DNA from: Kwoniella dejecticola CBS 10117
Taxonomy: Eukaryota; Basidiomycota; Tremellomycetes; Tremellales; Cryptococcaceae
Direction of reading: 5' to 3'
DNA: 64,000 bases
Assembly (NCBI RefSeq): GCF_000512565.2
Contig: NC_089303.1
Span: forward strand, 248,001 to 312,000
The translations under genes and the position numbers were made by a program. Under the pieces are notes generated by a model. It ran no database searches. It was not told the origin of the DNA and saw only the letters and a list, made by a program, of their open reading frames with translations. Shown one piece after another: positions 23,441-36,837 of this stretch (the first letter of the stretch is position 1; each line of letters starts with the position of its first letter).

Positions 23441-26400
23441 TCAAATCATATTCGCCATCCCGTATCTACTTCTATACTTCTCCGATCCCGTCGTATTGGC
23501 CCTCATAATTTTCGCTTGCGGCATCACGGTTATATATGGTCTCGCGAAGCTGCTTGCTGAAGAAGGGAGAGTTGGCGATTCAGGCATCGGATAATCTGAG
23601 CTTGATCGTGACTTGCGTGTACCCGTATCCGTCTTTGTCTTCGTGCCCCTCTGCATCTTCGACTGCAGTCGTGATTGAGGCTGTATCGAATTGGTTCCTT
23701 CATTTTCGTTGACTGCAAGATCCAAATCCAACGATCTTTGAAGTGAAGAAGAAGAAGGTTGACTCCTCGTATGGCTCTGCGCTCGAGCCGTAATCGCTTT
23801 GGTAATCCTCGCTTCATGGACGTCGATTGTCGAATATGTCGGAGTCAACTCTTCACTCCCACTTCCATTATGACTCTCAGTTCCCATCGGCGAATGCGCG
23901 CCTTGTTGCTGCATGAAGCCAGGTCTGGGATTGGGCAGATACATCTCTGTTGGCGCTTCCGATGATAATGCAGAAGGTATTTCAGATAGATCAGATTGAT
24001 ATGTCCTTCTATCTCTAGATGTCTCTTTCAGCCAGGTGGCAGGCTGTATAGCTGTAGCAGTAGCTGTGGTGGTAGAGGTACTGCCATGTTTCGAATCGCC
24101 TATCCACGTATGCAGAACATCCACAGATCAGCGTCCGCAAGCTTCTCAGCTCATGACCGAGGAGCCGGTAGGTAGCGTTACTCACCCTCGATGAAGCTCG
24201 TCACGTTAATGTGCGTCAAATCAGATCTCATCCTCCCATGACCATACCCTTTGTTTCCCATCTCACCGTCTGTGGTGTGATTTTGCTGAGCGAACGGTCT
24301 GATAGGTAACGACAATGGCATATCCTCATTATCCACATCCACCTCTAACCTTCCACCAGATGGGCTTCCTACGACCCTCTCAGGCGGTCTAGGGAAATTC
24401 GGCGGAATATCTAATATCCCACTTGATTGTCTTGAAGTTCCCGTTGAATGCATCATCTCAGATCCCCTACTTTCTCTGCTCAACCCCGTACCTCTACTTT
24501 GATTTGGCATTGCTTGCGTCTGTGTACCAGCTTCTTGGCCCAGAACGAGCAGTCTTGCACCGGGCGAAGAGATCGTTCGACGTATACCTACCAAGTGATT
24601 GAAACTATTCTGCGAATACCTTGAATACCTTGAGAGGTTGTTAAATATCGTTTGACTTGATCGACGTGCAGGTTCAGGCGAAGCAGGACTGCTTTTGAGC
24701 TTGTATCGATCGTCTTTCGAGGGTAACGAAGGATTCGGGCTCGGGCTCGGAGACGGCGTGAACCTGCCACCGAACGTATTTTGATGCGTCTCATATGTAC
24801 TCATAGCTGATTCCGTAGTCGAACTGCGCTGGTAAATGTGCTGTGATTGCTGATGAGTTTCTCGAGAAGTCAGATCCAGGCGTTGCTCCACATCGTCTGC
24901 ACCAAGGTATTGGGAGTGCGTGTGCGCCGATAAGACCCAAGTTTTGATTCGTGATGACACCGAAGCGCGAGATTGTCTGGATATTGAGTTGGACTTGTCT
25001 CTTCTTGTCAGAGCTAAGCCGGTAGAATACCGCCTGGCCATCGTCGCTGTGGCTGGATGGAAAGAGACGCGTTTCGATGGGACCAGTGGCGGAGGAGAGG
25101 GGGTACTGATTGATGGAGGCGAGACGCGGAAAGTCGATGCTGTCGGGGTCGATAAGCCTGTGTCATAACAAAACGAGAGCATGCGCTGAGCCTGCGAATC
25201 TATTCCTTGTTGTACTGTATGTCGGCAGCAGACTCACCTTCAAACTGATTTTGTGCATGATCACGTCGATCAGGGCTCGTCGTACTCAGCCGACGCGATG
25301 GGATATCGAAAGTGGAAGCTGCGTCGCTGAAATCCATGATCATTTGAGAGGTGATCAAGACGTACTACACCATTTTGTCCAACGCAGGGTCAGAAAAGCC
25401 AACAAATATCTGTCCATCAGCGTCAATACATCAGAGGCAAGGGAGCGAATGTGGCGGATCGGTGACATGATACGGTATGTTCATGACTGGAGGATCACAT
25501 ACGATCTGGACAGCCTGGAACAAACGTCCAACGACTGTATCTGAGAATCCCAACGAAGCTAACGAGCCAAGAACCACTACGAGTCCGAGGACGATGCCTC
25601 CTAATAGACCACCATATTGCCGCGCCACTTTCATACGGAATGGAGGGGAAGTCTGGGTGATGTGGTAGATTGGACAAGAGCTGAAAAGGAGGTATAGGAT
25701 CAATTGGAGGGAAAAGCTATGAAATTGGAATGATACAGAAGTCAGCAACTTGACCGTCTTTCAATAAGTGGGATCGAAGATCCTGCGCAGAAGGTGTTGT
25801 ACAGTATGGTAGTATGGACTGACTCGGTAAGGTTCACATGCCTAAAGAGTTTGACATCCGCTTTCGCTTGCATGAAATCGAATAAGAAGCCGATCCTCCA
25901 GGTCAACTATCAGATTCGCCAATCACAATATCAGTGATTTTTCGAATCGCTGCAGCACTGCAACTCCGCCGGCGTTTCACCCGGACTACAAGTTTGCAGA
26001 ACAGAATGAGGTATTTGCCAGACTTGACTCACCTCAAGGGCGAAAACACAGAATACAACAACTAAGATTGCCCATCTGGTCAACCGCCCGACCATCTTTC
26101 CAGAATCCGTATTTTCGAATTGATCGCAGGGTATCTGATGATTCTCAATCAGATTAGTCGTGAATGATCTCGGTCGTTTCTCATTGTCGTGGTCGTGGTC
26201 GTGGTCGTACCCGTGGCCGTCAGCGTTCCTAGGATTATGAGGCAAGTCGAGGCTGCTATTCGATACTGATATCTTCGTATTGGTATCTGCTCTTGCTTTT
26301 CGATTATCTTCCAGGGAGAAATGGAAATACCTACATTCCAACCCCACACAGAAGTATAAGCTTTTGAGCACCTCACTTGTACAACATACAACATAAGCTT

Positions 26401-27198
26401 GAGTGGGGTGGGAGTTCAGTATTTATAGCTCTGCAAATACTCACAATAATCTTGTACCGCTCGAAGTAGCCAACAGGATCTGCTTGACAGTCAACATCGT
26501 CAAAATAAAACTCTTTAAGCCGGCCTCCTGGATGGACTGGAATGTGAAAGCTGCCACTTGGTCCGAATGGTAAAACATCCCCACGAGGTTGAAGAGCGAG
26601 GCGAAACATGCCGTTAGGGCTGAAGTCTGGAGCTGCAAACGCAAAAGCAAAGTCAGATACATGCGATTGTATTGACAATCAGAGCTTATCAATAAGCCTG
26701 CTCCGATAACAACAAGAAGAAGGGCCCATGCTTTCTATCACCATCGGGATGGAGGAGAGTAGGGTAAAGTGATCTGATCGAGATCTGTCTGATGACTCAC
26801 AAGAATGATGCAATTGCTGGACCGATTGAAAGTCGAATAAAAAGTGATGAGTGTCAAGCCGAGGAAACCTAATGCCAGAAAAGGCGTATCGGCAAGGATG
26901 ATTTCGATCTAGGGAGGTGGGTGGGCATTGGCGGGTGAGCGTTGGTGGGTGAACAAGTCTATCAGCCTAAGTTCTTCCAAATATCTGACCTGAATCCGGA
27001 AGAGTTTGTTTTCAGACATCATGCAGTAGGATAACGATCCGATGTGACTCGATATGTGGACAATTATGAGCCGAAGCATCAAGGTTGACTCACCAACGAA
27101 GGTCCAGCATCCTGTGAAGAAGAACTAGAAGACGAAGAAGAAGAAACGAGTGTCGAATTGTCGTTTGTGTAAACCGGTTGATTGAGTGAATCGATCAT
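23441..27198 (-). CDS. Unknown multi-pass membrane protein with long Ser/Pro-rich cytoplasmic tail
   Basis: The ATG at 27198 opens MIDSLNQPVYTNDNSTLVSS and a Ser run. Splicing in frame brings hydrophobic segments from separate exons: FLALGFLGLTLITFYSTF, WALLLVVIGAGLLI, a soluble loop (NGMFRLALQPRGDVLPFG), LTRWAILVVVFCVFALE, LTWRIGFLFDFM and YGGLLGGIVLGLVVVLGSLA. Between two of them lies a His/Asp-rich repeat (GYDHDHDHDNEK) near 26200. The large C-terminal exons (25182-24178 and 24124-23441) add some 500 residues rich in Ser, Thr, Arg and Pro, with several SPSPSPN-like motifs that look like phosphorylation targets. The end is SRYGMANMI, stop at 23441. At least five, perhaps seven, membrane segments plus a long tail suggest a receptor-like or sensor protein, but I recognise no family. 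Several junctions in 25200-26900 are uncertain. Confidence 0.5.
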
Positions 27199-27877
27199 CT
27201 TCCTTGAATTATGTCTACTGGTACATGTAATCCACTATGCCATCTAGGCTCGTCGATAAGACTGGTCGATAAACCGTCTTGCAAGCACGCAAGTATTCAA
27301 GTATGGCGTATAATCTAAATCACATTAGACTTCAAGCGAAATTTGACATGTCGGTCATTGTCTTCAGCTCATCAGTGATATCACTGTCAAGAAAGGTCAG
27401 TCAATGATCTTCGTCCTCGTCGTGCATCTGCAAAAGACTAGTGAGAAAGGATATCGTCCTATTATAACCTGATTGAAGCTTCAGTCCTTTTAGCGTCCCA
27501 TCAGGGTACAGTGCGACATGGTTGTTTCAACCTGAACGACTAGATGACTCGGGAAGGCCACTTGTCGATCTACTCAACAACCGAACAGCCCGTCGTCAAG
27601 TTGTCCGAGACGACTGCGTCCCGTCTCTAAGCAATTTCCACTCTTGGTCGAGCAGCAAGCAGCAACCAACGAAGCAATAAATCAATTTGCCTTCACGCCC
27701 ACAAGGCATTGGAGGACTAAATGCATCCTGTTACCCTGTCCATGGACATACAAGTCATATCAACTACTCGTAGTCATAAGATGAGTCTAGATCTAGACGA
27801 GCAATCATCCATCACACTGCTTATTCTTATTGATTCCCCGATGACAAGGTGAAGTACAGAATCTGACCTGTCTCTAC
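27199..27877. other. Intergenic region between SEC8 and the membrane-protein gene
   Basis: Both flanking genes are on the minus strand, so this holds the SEC8 3' end and the promoter of the downstream gene. The sequence is unique and mildly AT-rich, with no E-box, tandem repeat or coding frame that I can support. Confidence 0.4.
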
Positions 27878-30800
27878 CTAAGATTCCCCGATCTCCCACC
27901 CTTCGATACTCATAGACAAAGCATGTAAATCGATCAAATACGTATTCAGCTCGCTTGACGGAGCCTCATCTTGCTCTGCTTTACATTGCAGGTTGAGCAT
28001 CGTATTGTAGTCGTCAAATGCGAAATGGGGTTTCGGTACTGCGTTTTTAAGCTCTTCAAGCATTTCCTATCACGCAAAGAGGAGCAATGACAAGGAATGT
28101 CAGCAAGTCAAGAAATTAGTTTTATTTGTAATTCCCACAAGGATTACACGCCATTTGCAAGAACATAGACGCAGAGCAGACTCACCTTTGGCCCCTTCTC
28201 ATACAGATCCCAATATTCCATCGCTCGTCCTAATTGTCCCTCTTTAGCAGCCGGAGCTATACCTCTCAAAGTCTGCTGTAAAGCCAAGATATCCCTCTTG
28301 ATCTTCCTGACTCCAGCGGGGTTGACCATCTTGATATTCTTAGAGGAAGTGATGAACACCTGATCGACCAATTGACCCAACCCACGGAAGACGAATCTGC
28401 GTTGCGAAGCAAAATCAGTAAGCGAATGAGCTATTTTTACGCTAGTTGACAACAGTGACGCGGGACTTTTGAGATGGTCCATGCATCAGCATCAGGGGGA
28501 GAGACTCACGAATGATCTTCTCCAAGTATAGTCCGCTCAGCAATCTCTTCAATCTCCATGAGAGTCGAGTTCAGATCCAAGACATCTGAATCAGGCTCAA
28601 GAGCCTCGCTCTCTAATCTGAAATCTCCCTTGCGTAGTGATGCTCCGAGATTGCATATGACTCGACATCGGATCTCCAATCTGATGGTATTGAGCACCAT
28701 TTCGGCGAGCTGTTCGTATGTCTGGATGATCGCTTCGTAACGCCTGGCCAAGCTCATCAGCTATGTGTCCGCCAGAGCGTTTGGACTGCATGCATATAAA
28801 TTGAAAAAACTTACTGAGCCATTGCCTGAGTCAGCGGGAGTCTGGGGACATCATTACCTAGCACGGGTACCGGAGCTGGGGCAGGAGCTGACATGAAATC
28901 TGTTGGCGGATGCTCGTTGTCTGGCGAAAGCGGTTCTTCTGCGACACTTTGCAGGTCGAGTAAAGAGTCGATGAACCATCGCTAATTACGCATTTCCAAG
29001 GTCAGCTCAGAAATGAGTGTACGATGAGAAAAGGGAAGAGGCAAAATGAGAGGGGTAGAGGGGTGCTCACCAAACTCTGCGACAAATTGCCCAAAGCCTC
29101 CAATTTCCTCATGGAATTGATCAAATTTTTCTCCACCAGTCCTTGATCGCCTAAGAGATCTAGCTCAAGCTTGATCTCTTTCTGCTCCACAGCAATCAAT
29201 CCCGCTCGATCCATATCCTGAGTTAGTTTCCCCTTTGTCAGCTGTGTCCGTTTCCCATTCCGATGCGGAACCGTCAGACTCACGGGTACAGCTCGGACTT
29301 CAGTCAAGATCCTAATGACGTCTTCCCTCTGAGCCCAGACAGCAGGCAAAGCGAGTGGCGCGTTTGGCTCGTCGATCGTCGCTGGTAAGGAAGCAAGCTC
29401 TACAAGCATGTCACAACCATATCAGCATGGCGCATATATCAGTCACGCTGCTGAAGGATCTGACAGACCTTTGAACCTTGAGCTGCATTGTTGATAATAT
29501 TGCACGATAACTCCAACAATCAACCGACTATAATTTTCTCGATGGAACGGTGTCGTCTGAAGCATCATACACAAGCTATGTATAAGGGCCATTACCCTGA
29601 CACTCGACTAGATGATTTACTGCTGCATCAGCTAGATGCCCTCACCTCGCGTATTCCAGCTGGACATACCTTGAGAGGAGGAATGACAAATTCTTTTCCA
29701 GCATTCCTATCTACCTGATACGCGTCGTAACCACCGACAGCTTGCTGGAAGGAAGCCGTGACCTTTTCATCCAATTGAGGCAAGAACACTTTCACCACGA
29801 AATCTTCCAGCACCGTCGAAAAAGCTCCAGTGGCATCCTCGAATCCGGGAGGCACGATAAAGGTCGCTCGTTGGATCAGGGAGATGGTGGGTTGGAACAA
29901 GGTTGTGACGTTGAAAGCGTTAGGTGGGATCAATGTCCGGTGTTTGCCAGCTGTCGAATATCGATCATCCGAATCTGTCATTACCGTCAAAGTATTCTCT
30001 CCTGCAACTTGCATGGAGACTAGACCGGGTACAGATACTCGAAGTGCTTGTTGAAGCTGATCGTCTATCGGTTTGATCTCGTTCTGAACGGCCCGAGTAT
30101 CCGTGTCGGCAAATTTGAACATTTGCTGAAGGTCACTCAGTCAGCCCTATCAGGTAAGGTAATCTCGCTTGAAGTGGCAAAAAAGGCTGACCTTTTGCTT
30201 GTCTCGAGCCCATTTGCCATCTCTCAGGACTTCATTGATGGTCGGTATAGGGTGTCGGTCGAGCGTAGAACCCTGACTATCATCCGTAAGATACGTCCGC
30301 AGAAGGGTTCGAACCTCCTGTTGCACAGGTCGCCAGACCTCTAGAACCGGTATGGTAAGCGACGTAGACGCATTTCGAAGGGAAGAATCCTTGAAGTCTC
30401 GTCTCTACGTGCAAGTCTCACGATAAGCTTCCAATGCGACACGGGTTGAAGCGTATATCCGGTAATTTAGTAGACTTACCGATGATATCCATCTAGCAAC
30501 CTCGTACACGACCCTGTGACCTTCAAGCACGGCTGCTAATTTCGAATACAAGGTCCAAAAGAGATCTCTTAGTATCGCAGCATGTTGTGGCGGACCTGTA
30601 GCTCCAAGCGAAATCTCTATCCGATGAGTCTCGCCTGGTGCAAACAGCGATCGCCTTTTCAAGCTAGAATCAGGTCTGCTAGAATCGGATGAGGGACCAA
30701 GGAAAGACGTTGGCCGTCGAAGGGAATTATCTACTTCTTCTCGTCTTGCTTCGGACCTGCAACAGAAACGTCATAAGCTCAAGGACCTGGAGAATCTAAA

Positions 30801-32964
30801 AAAGCGGGTTGGTTCGGAATTACCTTTCTTCCACCTCGTCCAGGGTGGTCTCTACCAAAGCATGTATTTCTCCCGGCACTCTCTGCGAGATCATCTCCAA
30901 TGCTGACCCAAGTTTACCCATAGCTGCTAATGCCTCTAACAGCGTCTCCATATAAGCGTAAGAATCAGCTTCTGGATTTCCTGGATCCGCAGATCCATGA
31001 GCTCCTCCCAGTAAGGATGACAAAGATCCATGCGAACCAGCTTGACCGATAGTGTTGGAGCCGCTGCGTTGATGCGATATGTTTGGTATATCAGGCGCAG
31101 AATTCAGGTCTGATTCTACGAATTCTAGGAGAGGGTCATGACTTGGCTTAGCAGCCAGTTGATTAAGGTATCTTGAGAATCTGGATGAGGGACCTGGGCC
31201 AGCTATCGGAGCAAGGTCACCATTGGTGGCTGACGCAGTGACGAGACTAATCTCGGAAGTGGGAGGAAGGGCTGGTAAATCTTGGCTCTGGGGCTCAATG
31301 ATAGGTACTAATTCATTGCTGTCAGCCGACCATATGGAGCGTCAAGCTAATACGAGTGATGGCTTACGGGTCTGTTGTCCCGGCACATAAGCTTTCCACC
31401 TGGAATCACTGTAATACGTCTTCAGGTAGACGTGATTATGCAGTTCTTCCACCAGAATCTCCGTCAATGTCTGCGAAACGATCAGAACACATCAGCGGTG
31501 GACCGTCACTTTGCGAAACTGAGGCGTGGTCATGAGGACATACCGTTTCTTGGGATACAAAGTAAGCTCTAAGATCTGACAAAGCACCTATCTCCGCCAA
31601 TTCGGATCTATTTATCGTCTTCAGGGATCTGACCAGTATCAATGCCGCTTGAAGGAATCTCTTGTCTCCTATGAGCGACTCCAGCTGATCTGGAATCTGC
31701 TTCAAGTGATCGCTGCGGAGAGCAAATTCGTGTATCAGCGTGCACCAAGCAAATGGAATGAAAGCTAAAAGACCGATGCTTACATAGTATCCAGTATTTT
31801 CAACATATCCCGTACCATTCTCTCTCTTGCTCTTATACCAGATAACTCAGACTTTCCTTTCCCCGCAAATCCATCTCGCGCCTCCCTCAGAGCTTCTTTC
31901 GACTTCTTGACCTGTTCCTGCGCTTTGCCGAGGGTAGCTATGAATGTGGCGTGTTGCGGTAACGAAGCAGCGAAGGACTGGAAATGAGCTTGGACAGCAG
32001 CTTGCAATGCCGAACTTAGATTTTCATGTAGGCGCAAGAAAGAAGATAAGCCCGGGTGGGGTCCAAGTGAAGAGGATGATCCCTGTGATAGAAGCGATAG
32101 AGCTAAAGTTGAAGGTGAAAAATCGGATTCCATCACGAATGGCCAATCCTTCTTGATATTCCGTAAAACATCATCAATATCACTGAATTTCCCACCATTA
32201 CCGCTCTCTCCAACTTCCCATACTTCTTCGGTTCTAGCCTTATTCCTCGCTTCTGATCTATTGGGCCTTCTTGCTGTGGGTGGTGGCTGAGACGAATCTT
32301 GGTCTCCTCGCTGTCGAGACGCACTCATGAATGCCCCCACGACATTCCGTAATTTGTCTGTACCTGGACCACCGGTTGAGAAAGGCTGATTCGCCTGCTG
32401 AGCAGCTGCGGAAGTCTGTGCTCTTAGATCTGCACGCTGTGTTCGATCAGCTGCGAATGGGTCGGAGAACAGTGCATTTCCCCCTCCGCCGGGCAAGGTA
32501 TGTTGTGGTGAGATTGGCGAGATGGGCGAATGGTTCATTACGTCCGACGAGCCTGATGGACGCCTATCGAATCCTGGTTGTTGACTGGTTTGGATGGGAC
32601 GTAGGTCCTGCCGACGAGAAGGTACAGGTGCTGGTCCCGAGGGCAAAGATGGTGGTTGAGGTGCCTCTCTCATACGGGATCTAGCCGGTCGAGCTGGACT
32701 CGCCGGAGGTCCGCTTGAAGTAGGCATAGGTCGATTACTTGGTCCGCCATTCTGCCGTTGAGGCGGACCTAAGTGGCCATACCGATCAGGAGGTGAGAAA
32801 GCTTGAGGTTGGGAATGAGATTGTGGGGCAGGTGGTGCTTGCGAAAAAGATGGGTAGGGACCATTGTCGGAAGTGTAAGCTGATCGCAGGTCGTTAGGGA
32901 TGTACGGCTGGGGTGCGGAGATCTTGAACCGCGATGAAGGAGGTCCGGCGTTGTTGCGGGACAT
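27878..32964 (-). CDS. SEC8: Exocyst complex subunit Sec8
   Basis: The ATG at 32964 opens MSRNNAGPPSSRFKIS and about 260 residues rich in Pro, Ser, Gln and Gly. The conserved Sec8 N-terminal domain then begins: DIDDVLRNIKKDWPFVMESD, ALSLLSQGSSSSLG, SSFLRLHENLSSALQAAVQA, and HATFIATLGKAQEQVKKSKE. The next exons give LESLIGDKRFLQAALILVRS and IEELHNHVYLKTYY, hallmarks of Sec8. Later exons run through IWTLYSKLAAVLEGHRVVYE-like helical text (30660-30480), ITEVRAVPVSLTVPH, and a C-terminus ending SMSIEGWEIGES at 27878. Sec8 is a core subunit of the octameric exocyst that tethers secretory vesicles at sites of polarised growth and septation. More than ten introns. The Pro-rich N-terminal extension is longer than in budding yeast. 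Confidence 0.85.
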
Positions 32965-33379
32965 CGCGAGCTGAGTGTCCTTGACCTTCTAGCACGAGGG
33001 CGCCATCAGTCACTTATGCAAGGCAGTATGAGATATAGGAATGTATCTGTTGTCACTGTGGTTGATGACGCTCTCACCAGGCGACCATCCGTCCATCCCG
33101 CTAATGACCGAGCGTAGAGTAATGGTGACCACGCGAGAAATCAAAATGAGATACCACGTGTAAATGTTTACCGCGCGCTTTTGATTACGTCACAAGGGTA
33201 TGGGGTCGGTAAAGATGGGTCCGAACAGAATCAACAGAATGGAGCATATCCCTCACCTTGACATCATTCAAAAAGGCAAGAACACGCATACATAGCATAG
33301 ACAGAGTGATCTAGTACATATACCCAACTCTTTCTGTTCTGGCCGCACAAAGACTCGGATCATCCAGCCCGAGCTCAGG
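32965..33379. promoter_or_regulatory. Divergent promoter of SEC8 and the sugar transporter, with E-box and CRE-like site
   Basis: 415 bases between head-to-head ATGs. CACGTG lies at 33155-33160 and TTACGTCA, a CRE/ATF-like octamer, at 33185-33192, 24 bases apart. Between them is a GC-rich CCGCGCGC. The spacing from both ATGs (about 190 bases each) suits a shared promoter. Factor binding is inferred from motif identity only. Confidence 0.5.
33155..33192. promoter_or_regulatory. E-box plus CRE-like octamer
   Basis: CACGTG at 33155-33160 and TTACGTCA at 33185-33192 lie in the centre of the SEC8/sugar-transporter divergent promoter. The second is the core recognised by CREB/ATF-type bZIP factors. 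Confidence 0.45.
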
Positions 33380-36300
33380 ATGAGCAGCTCCCAAGGCGCA
33401 GCAAGCAACGAGAGCACACCAACAAAACACCAATACACATCATTAGCTTCTTTACTCAAGAAATCGTCCAAACCAGACAACGCCTCGCAAGATGACGCGC
33501 AACTACCCGGTCGCAGGACAGGTGATTCAGCATGGGGCCTGAACGTCGCAGACAGGGAGCGAAGAGGCAGTTCAGCTTCGCGGTCTAGGGCTAGAGGCAA
33601 GGGGAAAAAGAAGGAAGATGAAGGCAAGAATAAAGGGAAGAGATTAAGTCTATGGCAGATGATGGCGTTGACTATCTCCATGGGTGGAAGTCAAATCGCT
33701 TGGACTGTGTGCGTACCAAACTACCAAACCCAGCTCATTCATATTCTGGAATGTACATACAGCCAGAGCTGACGGAGCAATACCAATGCATATAGCGAAC
33801 TAGGCTATGGAACGCCGTACCTCCTTTCATTGGGACTCTCGGAACAGCTCACCTCGCTCGTATGGCTAGCAGGACCCATCTCGGGGCTTATAGCTCAGCC
33901 TTTGATCGGAGCTATATCAGACTCGTCAACTTCCAAATATCGACGGAGATATTGGATAGTTACTGCTACAATCTTACTTGTCCTTAGTGGATTGGGTTTG
34001 GCGTTTACGGAGCCAGTTGCGAAAGCGATAGTAGACCTATTTGGAGGTGGTCAAGGGGACTGGGATCCTAGGAGTGTGAAGCTGGTGAGCTTCCTGGAGC
34101 GCATCCTCCTGCCGAGAGAGTCGCCAGCTGATTGTACTGAATAGGTGAAAAATACGGCTATTGGCATCGCGGTGTTCTCGTTCTACTGCCTCGACTTCGC
34201 CTTGAATGCGTAAGTCAGCTCAGACTCTATAAGAGAGACGGGTTTGAGCTAAGTGCGATGGGCCTGATAGACTCCAGGCATCCCTGCGTAATCTGGTGCT
34301 GGACGTTACACCAGGAGAACAACTAGCTTCGGCTAATGCTTGGCATGGAAGGTTTAATCATGTTGGGAACATCGTCGGTTTCACGATGGGTGAGCGAAAT
34401 GTGTCAACATAAATCAACGCGCCACTTGCTGACGATGGAAAGCACCAAGGCTTCCTCAACCTCGCTCATGTGCCCATCATTAGGCTGGTAGGCGGTGGTC
34501 AATTCCGTAAAGGTGAGCTGTCTCAAGTATTTCATGACATCCTTCTCGAAGCTGATATTTGGACCAGTGTGTATCGTCGGACTGGTCTTACTCGTCATCA
34601 CCGTATGGATAACATGCTGGACCACTGAAGAGACCGAAAGAGAAAGCATATTCGGTGAACGCAAATCGTGAGCTGGATTGTGCATATCATCGTCTATCAT
34701 AGCTTACTGTTCTGCATAGCCGAATACGAGATGTCATCGGCACTATATATGAAGCCATCTTGCATCTTCCGAAACCCGTCCGACGAGTCTGCATAGTGAG
34801 CAGTACTTCCAGCTACGCTCGTCAATCTCGGCTGATTCGCTTGCTAGGTCCAAATTGCCGCTTTCATGGGATGGTTCCCCTACCTCTTCTATTCAACCAC
34901 TTACGTCGCTGAGGTGATGACTCATGAGCTGGGACACGATCCTGATGTCGATACTGCTACCCGAGCAGGAAGTTTGGCTTTGTTGATCTACTCGTTCGGT
35001 ACGTTCATCCTCCTCTGCATCTCCGTCATCGCCGAGCCTTGCTCACACAGTCTGTAGTCGCTATAATCGCTGGAACGCTTTTACCTTACCTCGCCGCACG
35101 AGATAGGCGTCTTCTGAAACCGGTATCAGAGAAACTCCGAGATGGCGAAATATCAGGCGAAGAGTCAGGCGATGAAGATGATGTTGAGATGGAAAGAATT
35201 AGGGAGATGGTTCGAGAATGGAAAGCGGAAGCTGCTAGAGAAGGCAGACCCCTGAAACTCCCTACGAGTGAGTCGTCTCGCTACTTACGTGGTCCGAGCA
35301 ACGAGTGTGACACCTGGCTCACATCTGTGCGATAGTGCCGTTCATGCTGCGTAATATCTGGACAGCTGGCTTGCTGCTCTTTGGTATTCTAATGGGATCA
35401 ACCTTCTTCATCAAGAAGGTGTGGCAGGCGACCGTCATGATTTCGTTGGTCGGAATATGTTGGGCTATCGCTTGCTGGGTGTGAGTCGAGCGTCTCTATG
35501 TAGTCCATTTGCAAGCTGATCCACCTGTGCCCCGATCCTAGGCCATTTGCGTGAGTCTGTCTATTCCCTGGTTCTCCCTCAGTTCTATTGTGCACTGACA
35601 CTATCCAAATCCCTCCATAGCATCATAATGGAAGTAAGTATTCGTGCTTTTAACTCTGCCACTTTTTGCCATTCCGCAGAACCTTACATCCATCTGCGCC
35701 ACGTAATGCAGTTCCTGAAAGAGATGTCCGACGCCCCCGCACCTTCGTCCACAACATCGGGTACTACTAGACCACCACCAGCTTCAGCGGGTCCTGCACC
35801 GGGCTATCGTCCGATCCACGCTCGAGCAGCATCAACCCCTATCGGCCCATGGCGATCTCACCCTACTTCGCCTTCTCGGCGAGAGCGCGATCCAGACGAA
35901 CGCACACCCTTGACCCGAAGTTACTCTACTGCAGATATCGAGAATGCCGGAGAAAGTCTTGAATATACTGGCTCGGGCCCGGTTGCAGGAGGTACAATCA
36001 TGGGGATCCATAATTTGGCGATAGTCTTCCCTCAATTCATCGTATGTTCCTTTATTTTCATCTTTCTCTTTCGTTCGGGTCGACCGGATCATGAGTCCTG
36101 CATACAATGCTCACTTTCGATCCGTTGCTGGGAAACCAAACAGATCGCTGTTGTAGCTTCGATCATCTTCAAATTGGCAGATCAAGAACCAGATGTCATA
36201 CCGTCGTCCGGAGGCGGGGAAGGGGGCGGCAAGAATGGGGTAGCGTGGGTATTGAGATTTGGAGGGTTAATGGCTTTGGTAAGTATCCATCAGTTTACAA

Positions 36301-36466
36301 CTCACGATGCGACTTGAGATCTTTTCGTTGGACTCCTATGCCCGAGCTGAACAAGGTATTCTTGGTACAGGTGGGAGCGCTCATCAGTCGGAAAGTGCCG
36401 CCTACGAAGACTGAAAAAGCTATGAGGAGGAGGTTGGCTGAGATGCGGGAAGAAAGCGCTGAGTGA
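33380..36466 (+). CDS. GPH-type sucrose/alpha-glucoside transporter (MFS)
   Basis: The ATG at 33380 opens MSSSQGAASNESTPTKHQYT, a charged N-terminus with a Lys-rich run (GKGKKKEDEGKNKGK). Membrane segment 1 is WQMMALTISMGGSQIAWTVE, and splicing gives ELGYGTPYLLSLGLSEQLTS, the sucrose-transporter signature region. Then come LVWLAGPISGLIAQPLIGAI, the MFS loop SDSSTSKYRRRYWIV, QASLRNLVLDVTPGEQ with ANAWHGRFNHVGNIVGF, and MGWFPYLFYSTTYVAEV, which matches the family motif for segment 7. A charged central loop lies at 35095-35250. A Pro/Ser-rich insert of about 80 residues (35724-35990) separates late segments from IMGIHNLAIVFPQFI. The stop is at 36464-36466. Proteins of this type (fission yeast Sut1, plant SUTs) import sucrose or maltose with protons. 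About ten introns. Confidence 0.8.
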
Positions 36467-36837
36467 CTTGTAAGATCGTTTGAATGTCCTTTGAAGTATA
36501 CGGCCCAGTAGTACAGTGTCTTAGTAGAACAAAAAGCGGAATAGATTCGAGATCCAACCGAGGTTGAATCAAATTCAAGAATGCAAGGTCATTCTTATCG
36601 TTCAGATTTCGTTTTCGTTGTTCCTTACCAAACACATATACCATTTTGTATTTGGCTTGTATATCCCAGAGTATCATCTACATGCACCCTAAGTAGTCTT
36701 GTTAAGACTGAGCATGTCTTAGTTTCAGGCTCAGCAAAATACAAGATCCTCTCTTAAGTCTTCTCACACTTGATTTCCTGATACCCTATGGGAAAAGCGA
36801 TTCACCAATGACAAATGACTGATTCCCACAAATGCCA
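36467..36837. other. Convergent intergenic region
   Basis: Contains the 3' ends of the sugar transporter (+) and the RBM5-like gene (-). AT-rich with no repeat or coding frame of note. Confidence 0.4.

Noticed and set aside
30303..30316. GGGTTCGAACCTCC, like a tRNA T-loop
   Set aside because: It is a palindromic match inside a SEC8 exon; no acceptor or anticodon stem can be drawn around it.
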